The notes under the pieces are model-generated. The model was not told the DNA's origin, searched no databases, and saw only the letters and a program-made list of their open reading frames with translations. From positions 25,939,294-26,003,293 of the forward strand of contig NC_044916.1 in the NCBI RefSeq assembly GCF_003576645.1: a DNA stretch of 64,000 nucleotides, written 5' to 3'. Position 1 is the stretch's first letter. Each line of letters opens with the position of its first letter. This DNA comes from Ipomoea triloba. Lineage: Eukaryota; Streptophyta; Magnoliopsida; Solanales; Convolvulaceae. This document shows positions 58,370-64,000 of this stretch, piece after piece. A program made the translations under genes and the position numbers.

Positions 58370-58480
58370 TTCTATCTCTAGCGATCTTAGAGCAGAAATG
58401 GAGTGGAGAAAATGGAAGAGGTCTAGACTGTTCTTGGCGAGAGGAGAGGTGGGAAGAGGGTTTTAGTATATGACACTGTT
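58370..58480 (-). promoter_or_regulatory. Leader and proximal promoter of the malate dehydrogenase gene
   Basis: About 100 bp upstream of the ATG is purine/pyrimidine-biased and likely 5' leader (CTCCTCTCGCCAAGAACAGT on the minus strand). No TATA box was chosen. Confidence 0.4.
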
Positions 58481-59763
58481 GTGCATTTATTGTGGTGGCG
58501 ATTGAAAATGTTCGTGAATTTCGAGAACTTCGTCTCGGTTTTGCAATTTTTCCTGTACTTTACAGCTATTACACTACAAGTCCTCCAAGTTCTTTTTTTC
58601 TTTAAACAAGTCCTCCAAGTTCTACTCTATCACTATTATTCATACTCATTTTTGCATTATTGTTTTAAACAACTAATTCCACTTCCATACAAAGATTCAA
58701 TGCAGTGTATATTTATACATACTTTCTCAATATATCGAAACACAAAGAATTAACACTTCTATTTGTGTACTTCTTGCTCCAAGAAAATGTTGAATCCTCA
58801 ATCTCAAGATCCCCACACTTACTTCTTGCTCCAAAAATATGTTGAATCCCCCACCTCAAGGCCCCACACTTCAACTAGATAGAGTATTTAGTCTTTTACT
58901 CCAAATATTGTTTACTGAACCAATAAAATAAATTTGTGCAGACTACTATTTAGTTTTATATTACTCTATAACATAATTTTGAATTTAATTATTAACTTTC
59001 AATTTTAATATTTAAATTTTTTTTCTTGTAGAATGTAGAATTATTACACATTCAACTTGAAATGTTCAAAATTTTCTCACTTGAAAATTGAAAAATCTTC
59101 TTTAGAATTGTAAATATTTGAGATCCGAATGAATATTTAGATAGAAGATTAAATCTAATTATTTGCATTGAAAAGTATAAGGTTAAGCTTTAATAAGGGT
59201 TACAAGTAGCGTGAAAGTTATAATCATGACTACTTTGATGCATGTATACTCTCATATCAAAAATAAAATTTATAAAGATGATACTTGTCTTTACAACTTT
59301 ACAAAATTTGAAAGTATATCAAATGAGTGTGAAAACGACTTTCTTAAAATAGCGATTTCGATGAAGGGATCTATATAAAACAACTTGGGGGTTTTATTGT
59401 TTCGATCCAAGAAAATATATAAATAGATTAGATTGTTATATGGTACTAAAAGAAATGTTAAAATAATGGCACGAAAAAATTGATACTGCAATAATTACTA
59501 ATTAGTTTAAAATTAATGAAAGTGAGAAATGTGTCTACATTAAAACATAGTAGATGGTTTAGATGGTTATATCATTTTATGTGTGTATGTGGATAATACA
59601 TTTATCATTGGTAGTAATGACCAAATGAACAAATCTACTAAAAACATGTTAATTTTAAATTTAATATAAAATATACAACATAAGATATTATTGAATACTT
59701 ACACATTCAACTTAAACATGTTTAAAGTATTCTCACTTTATGAATATTTAATTAAATTCATGA
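58481..59763. other. Intergenic, no gene seen
   Basis: A decayed minus-strand SINE piece lies near 58695-58760 (ATACTTTCTCAATATATCGA then AACACAAAGAA). A short duplicated phrase CAAGTCCTCCAAGTTCT lies at 58577 and 58607. Confidence 0.5.
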
Positions 59764-59836
59764 CGTGCCAATGATCTTGTGGTCCAGTGACATCAAACCC
59801 TTCCCTTTATACGGGAGATGGTGGGTTCGAGCCTTA
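59764..59836 (+). mobile_element. SINE head truncated beside the repeat block
   Basis: TGCCAATGATCTTGTGGTCC, AGTGACATCAAACCC, and B-box GGTGGGTTCGAGCC are the 5' tRNA-like part of the SINE family. The body is missing and the ACTCAGCGACC repeat block starts at about 59850. Confidence 0.75.
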
Positions 59837-59849
59837 AAATTCATGACCT

Positions 59850-60105
59850 AACTCAGCGACCTAAAACGACCTAAAACATCTTGTATATTGTGAGATCATT
59901 AGTTTAACTCAGCGACTTGAAAAAGAATATGCTGAGATCATTATGTGTTAGTTTAACTCAGCGACCTAAAACATCATCTTGAAACATCATCTTGTATATT
60001 CCTGAGATCATTATGTGTTAGTTTAACTCAGCGACCTGCGACTTGAAAAAGAATATGCTGAGATCATTATGTGTTAGTTTAACTCAGCGACCTAAAACAT
60101 CTTGT
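59850..60105 (+). repeat. Repeat block left of the mitochondrial insert
   Basis: At least four imperfect copies of a unit containing GAATATGCTGAGATCATTAT, GTGTTAGTTTAACTCAGCGA and CCTAAAACATCTTGTATATT. Lengths vary by internal deletions and short duplications. The block stops where GGCTCAACCAGTAACC (mitochondrial-type sequence) begins. Confidence 0.85.
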
Positions 60106-61842
60106 AGGCTCAACCAGTAACCAATGGCGAAAACTCAAAAATCCATGGTTTCCCGGTAGAACCCTATTTCGCCCAAGTAGTTTCTTAACCGGAAAAAAGA
60201 AGCGGTTTTTCGCACAGCTTGCTCATAGTGCAGGTCCCACTTGTATATCGTAACGAATAAGTCAACTTCAAAGTGGATTTGTTGTGCGGAAATTGAAGAG
60301 ATTTGTGGTATTGACGTTACTGATGTGGTCGACCATGGAATCAGCTATAATTAAGCTGCCTAAGCTGCCGGCCGTCGGAATCAAACAAAGGTCGAAGGAC
60401 CGAAAGCGAGAATTTCCGAGGACTCAGGGTCACTAAGCACCCACTTTTATTAGCTTCCGAGCAGGGAAGCCGACCCGAAACCGATCGATCTAGCCATGAG
60501 CAGGTTGAAGAGAGCTCTAACAGGCCTTGGAGGACCGACCGCTTAGAAGTGGATTCGAACCACTAACACAAGGAAGTTCGCCTCGGGCTAGCCCTGTACT
60601 CTATTACTTACGCGAGGTTTGGAACCCCCCTACTAAAGAAAGATATGGACCTTGCTGACCTTTCGGAACATGCCTTTCGCGGGAATACAATTCGAGATGC
60701 AAAATATCAAGAAACTTTTTTTCTTCCAAGAAGTACCACCACGTGCGTTTCATTCTCTTCGATCTTATCTTTGATTGCTTTTTATGAAGTCGCACCGGGA
60801 GCAAAGAAAAGTCATCCCTTGGATTGCTTACTTTGCTCCGGAATAGGGCTTCCAAGAACCACGGAGGTGCCCCAGACTTCTGCCTTTTATTCTTTCTTTT
60901 TGCATTCCTTAGGGTCCTTTTTAAGGGAGTGGTGGAACGTGCGGAACCACATATTGGATCACTCCAGTGCGGCACGAAGCCGCTGATGCCTCAAACACCG
61001 ACCCATGATATTGAGCAACATTGGAGCCCTCCTTCTCCTTGAAGTCAGATTCAGCATAACTGCACACTCAAACGATCTTTGCCGAGAGATAGGAGCATTC
61101 GGTGGAACCGGTGAGCCTTAGCCCTTATCATCTAATTATAAACCGGCGTGTGCTGCTGGATGCTTCTGATCAATAGAACAAGAAGAGGAGTCAGCCAAAA
61201 AGAAAGAGTCCCAACCATTCTTTCAATCCCGAGCCGTCCTTGCTTAGGCGATCGAAGTGAGGGCGAACCACTTGAAAGGTTTTGATTCGAGGCTTTTTCC
61301 TAGCCTGACTGGAGCCCAAATAAGGCAATGAGAAAGCGTCCGTTCACGTCAGGGTCCGAAGGAGGCTTTGACTTTCATCGAGATTGGCCTGGTGTGAAGT
61401 GTAGACTAACCTTTGGCTTTCGTCTCGGTAGGTGTATTATTCTACATTTTCCCAAAAGAACTTTCATTCATTTCTTTCTTCCCCATCTACCACGACGACA
61501 AAAACGACGTGAAAAAGCCAGACCCGGAAAGGAGAAGGGCCGGTTTTTTGGGGGGGCATTTGGGAAAGTCGGGCCGATCGGGTGTCTTCATTCAAGCGAC
61601 GGTACAGAAGAAGAACGAAACGAAGTGAGAGGCCGGGGGGCAGGGAAAAGAGTCGAGTCGATCAGGCTCGACGATCGGGAGAAGCAAAACGAAATTAGGA
61701 TTTGGCCGAAAAAGAAGCAAGGCTATGGATACCATGACCAATCACCATCGATAAAGAAGACTCTTTCTAAATCACTTCGGGTCAGCGGGGCCTTCAAGCA
61801 TCCGAAATACGCCGGGATTGTAAATGACATAGCGTTCCTATT
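60106..61842 (+). other. Mitochondrial DNA insert (NUMT), about 1.74 kb
   Basis: Base composition jumps to that of plant mtDNA and the sequence carries a recognisable rps3 segment at its right end. Other parts look like mitochondrial intergenic or ORF-remnant DNA. The minus strand at about 60545-60600 contains AGTGGTTCGAATCCACT, a T-arm-like hairpin of a partial tRNA. Both edges abut the same nuclear-type repeat unit. The parts left of 61403 do not read as rps3, so the insert is a mosaic or comes from a rearranged mitochondrial genome. Confidence 0.82.
61403..61842 (+). pseudogene. rps3: Partial mitochondrial ribosomal protein S3 in nuclear DNA
   Basis: The + strand reads [20 protein letters not shown], then [74 protein letters not shown], and [20 protein letters not shown]. 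This is recognisable as an internal part of plant mitochondrial S3, a small-subunit ribosomal protein. About 147 codons are open with no stop. The N-terminal exon, the group II intron and the C-terminal half are missing. The frame then runs into the flanking repeat ([16 protein letters not shown]). Lacking start and end, it should not make S3; the intact frame suggests a fairly recent transfer. Confidence 0.85.
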
Positions 61843-61957
61843 GAAAAAGAATATGCTGAGATCATTATGTGTGAGTTTAACTCAGCGACCTAAAACATCT
61901 TGTATATTGAAAAAGAATATGCTGAGATCATTATGTGTTAGTTTAACTCAGCGACCT
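61843..61957 (+). repeat. Repeat block right of the mitochondrial insert
   Basis: Two copies of the same unit as at 59850-60105 (TTGAAAAAGAATATGCTGAG to AACTCAGCGACCTA), directly joined to the rps3 fragment. Confidence 0.88.
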
Positions 61958-63514
61958 AGTAGGGAATATGTTTAAAGGATTGGGCCACCTAGCTTATCCC
62001 AAAATAATCATACTTGGGACATGTGTGACAAAATAAAAAATTGGTTATTGGCTTATAAGCCAAATTTTAGCTTATTTGACCAAGTTTAGCTGTTTGACCA
62101 ACCAATAAGCTATTTTGAAGTGTTTGGTAAATGGCTTATTGACCTTGGCTAATTGGGCCAATAAGCTGAAAATTGAAAAGCTAATGAATGTAGCTTTTTG
62201 TATCAGGTTGGGAACAATGGGTATATTGACTATTTTATCCTTTGAAATCAATGACATTTACTTTTAAATAGGTGGTGTGTTTGTTATTTTATAATAATAA
62301 TAATAATAAATGGGTGATGGGTTTGTCATTTTTAATAATAATAATAATAGAAAATAAATACGTAATAAAAATTGTTTTAGAATACTCGTATAATTTAATA
62401 AGAGTTAAATAAACAAAAATAATTAACTTATGTCCTTAAAAAAAGTACACATGATATCCAAATTTTATAATTATTTATTAATAAGAGTTTATCTTCTTGT
62501 TATATTTAAAGGTTGAAATAATACAATACACTCATACCCTTAAATGTCATTTTACATTCAATCAGCTACTAGTAAACAGCTAATTTACCAAACAGTTTTT
62601 TATAAACAGCTAATACAACCAGCTGATCAAATCAATTTACGCAATCAGCCATCAACTACTAGCCGTTTGCCAAACACCCCAGTGTCAATATGAGAAAGTG
62701 AAACTGCAACAAATCAAATTATACTCACCATACTCAGCCACAAGTTATTCTCTCATTGATTCTAACTAATACACTAATATCCCATATATATAAATAAAAG
62801 GCCTCAACACCCGTATAGGTATACAACTTCTGGTTCTCACACTAGAACTCTGTCTAAGTACAAACTCACATAACACTTACAAATTCCCAATAGTAAACCA
62901 ATATTTACACATCTAACCAGTGAATTTATACATAAACTCAATATATTAATCTATAGTGCCCTTACTCAATCTCACACAATATATATACTCTAACATATTC
63001 ATAGTGTACGTTCAACAATTATGTCAACTCTTATTGGATGAGGTTCGTTCAAATCTAAGATTTTTTTTTTATGAAAATTAATGAGTAAGTTAAGAATAAT
63101 AAATAGTTAATGGGGTATTCTATTACTAAAGTTTACACTAGAAAAAGTAAATGATATAGGGGTAAAGTATGAAAAATAATACGGAGTAATAAATAATAAT
63201 AAAATTAAAATAATATAAACCATTCATTTTAACAAACAATTGGACCAACATTGTTAGTTTCCGTTATAGGCCTAACTTTATTCACTTTTAGCTTATTTTG
63301 TATATATATTTGAACAAAAGATATAATTATTAAAAAGTTAATATTTACCCAAAAGCATATTCTATAGATAAAGGCAAGCATATTCTCTACTTTTATTATT
63401 TGTGGCTCCCCAAGTTCTTCACTCTTCTCTTTACATATCATATTCTCATTGCCCACAACGAGAATAGGATATGTAAAGAGAAGAGTGGATCTTATTCTCA
63501 ACTGATATTGATTT
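61958..63514. other. Intergenic with a decayed foldback element
   Basis: 62035-62200 and 62555-62690 carry mirrored phrases (AGCTTATTTGACCAAGTTTA and AACAGCTAATACAACCAGCT; end GCCGTTTGCCAAACACCCC), suggesting an old MITE. At 63405-63490 a short inverted repeat (CACTCTTCTCTTTACATATC, CGAGAATAGGATATGTAAAG) forms a hairpin. No gene. Confidence 0.5.
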
Positions 63515-63690
63515 GGCCAAGGACCTTGTAGTCCAGTGGCATCAAACCCTTCCCTTTATAAGGAAGGTGGTGGGTTCGCGAGCCTCAGTGGAGTCAATAC
63601 TGACTCTTGTGCTTCAATAGGTTGAGAAAGTAATTATGAACAGATACTGCATTGTAATAGAGTTAGTAGTATTCAAAAAAAAAAAAAAAC
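63515..63690 (+). mobile_element. tRNA-derived SINE, complete
   Basis: TSD ATATTGATTT (63505-63514 and 63693-63702). The head GGCCAAGGACCTTGTAGTCC has an A-box-like TAGTCCAGTGGCATC. The B box GGTTCGCGAGCC has two extra bases compared with GGTTCGAGCC in other copies. The body AGTCAATACTGACTCTTGTG and AATAGGTTGAGAAAGTAATT ends in poly-A. This is the reference copy for the family in this window. Confidence 0.9.
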
Positions 63691-63702
63691 TAATATTGAT
63701 TT

Positions 63703-64000
63703 GCATTAAACTCTACCTATTAACTATGTTTCAATAACACCTATTAACTATGTTTCAATAACTTTATAATTGTGTTTAAACATGGGTGTTCTAGTTAAGA
63801 TTAATTATACACCTCGCGAGCTTAATGGTCTGGCAGACTGGCTGGCCAAGGCTGCTCCCAGAGGAAGTGCGACATAATTGAGTTTCATGTTCTCCGGAAA
63901 GCATTAGAGACACCCTTGTCAAAGATAGAGATATGATGGCTTCTTTAGTTTTTCTGGGTCACCCCTGTTAACTTTCCCATATATATATATATATATATAT
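63703..64000. other. Intergenic with a possible retroelement RNase H scrap
   Basis: About 63784-63880 on + could encode VNYTPRELNGLADWLAKAA, which resembles the end of a non-LTR or plant RNase H-like domain (NxxADxLAK), then a stop. The window ends in a TA run (63980-64000). Confidence 0.4.

Noticed and set aside
58139..58466. Plus-strand frames opposite malate dehydrogenase exon 1
   Set aside because: Antisense shadow of a well-supported coding exon and its leader.
60545..60600. Complete mitochondrial tRNA on the minus strand
   Set aside because: A T-arm-like hairpin (AGTGG TTCGAAT CCACT) is visible but I could not pair a 5' acceptor strand; kept only as a remark in the mitochondrial insert.
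60604..60986. Open frames of 113-123 codons on both strands in the mitochondrial insert
   Set aside because: No recognisable mitochondrial protein; open frames are common in GC-richer mtDNA spacers.
63515..63600. tRNA gene
   Set aside because: A- and B-box text belongs to a SINE with a body, poly-A tail and TSD; no foldable cloverleaf with paired acceptor stem.

Overview
The window looks like an AT-rich nuclear segment of a flowering plant, most likely a eudicot and probably an asterid (family level not determinable here). Evidence: GT-AG spliced genes, tRNA-derived SINEs, a mitochondrial DNA insert carrying plant rps3, a CLE peptide gene, and dense layers of MULE, hAT, Harbinger and LTR elements, many with readable target-site duplications (TSDs). 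There are three long N gaps and three isolated N bases.

Only two ordinary host genes are well supported. One is a mitochondrial malate dehydrogenase on the minus strand (55978-58369, 7 exons, 344 aa, open throughout). The other is a small secreted CLE-peptide precursor (47526-47750, + strand). Almost everything else is transposon-derived.

Layout: 1-7.2 kb is intergenic, with SINE pieces and short-motif elements. 7.29-9.32 kb is a MULE relative holding two side-by-side MULE-type insertions, one of which is a Pack-MULE carrying an ANP32 gene fragment. 9.61-10.56 kb is a solo LTR. 11-17 kb holds several MITEs with clear TSDs. 17.48-18.58 kb is a hAT element with a perfect palindrome around a gap. 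18.71-29.52 kb is a large Mutator-like element. 32.1-35.0 kb is a MULE relative containing a hAT that contains a Harbinger-like element. 42.7-43.2 kb is a Cassandra-like 5S-bearing miniature retrotransposon. 50.0-50.25 kb is another mini-MULE. 54.75-55.56 kb is a foldback hAT. 60.1-61.84 kb is a mitochondrial insert bounded by repeats.

The centre of interest is the 10.8-kb MULE (18714-29524, 9-bp TSD CTCACCATG). It carries two convergent genes: an intact 8-exon gene for a 929-aa Ulp1-like (C48) protein, and a FAR1-type MULE transposase gene interrupted by a gap. Its introns, flanks and intergenic spaces carry about 100 copies of the heptamer TGTGAAT (or ATTCACA), which I did not see in the exons. 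Relatives of this MULE elsewhere in the window share its palindromic terminal repeats, but some carry different short-motif arrays. This resembles the VANC-type sequence-specific anti-silencing systems of Arabidopsis VANDAL MULEs. The functional link here is inference.
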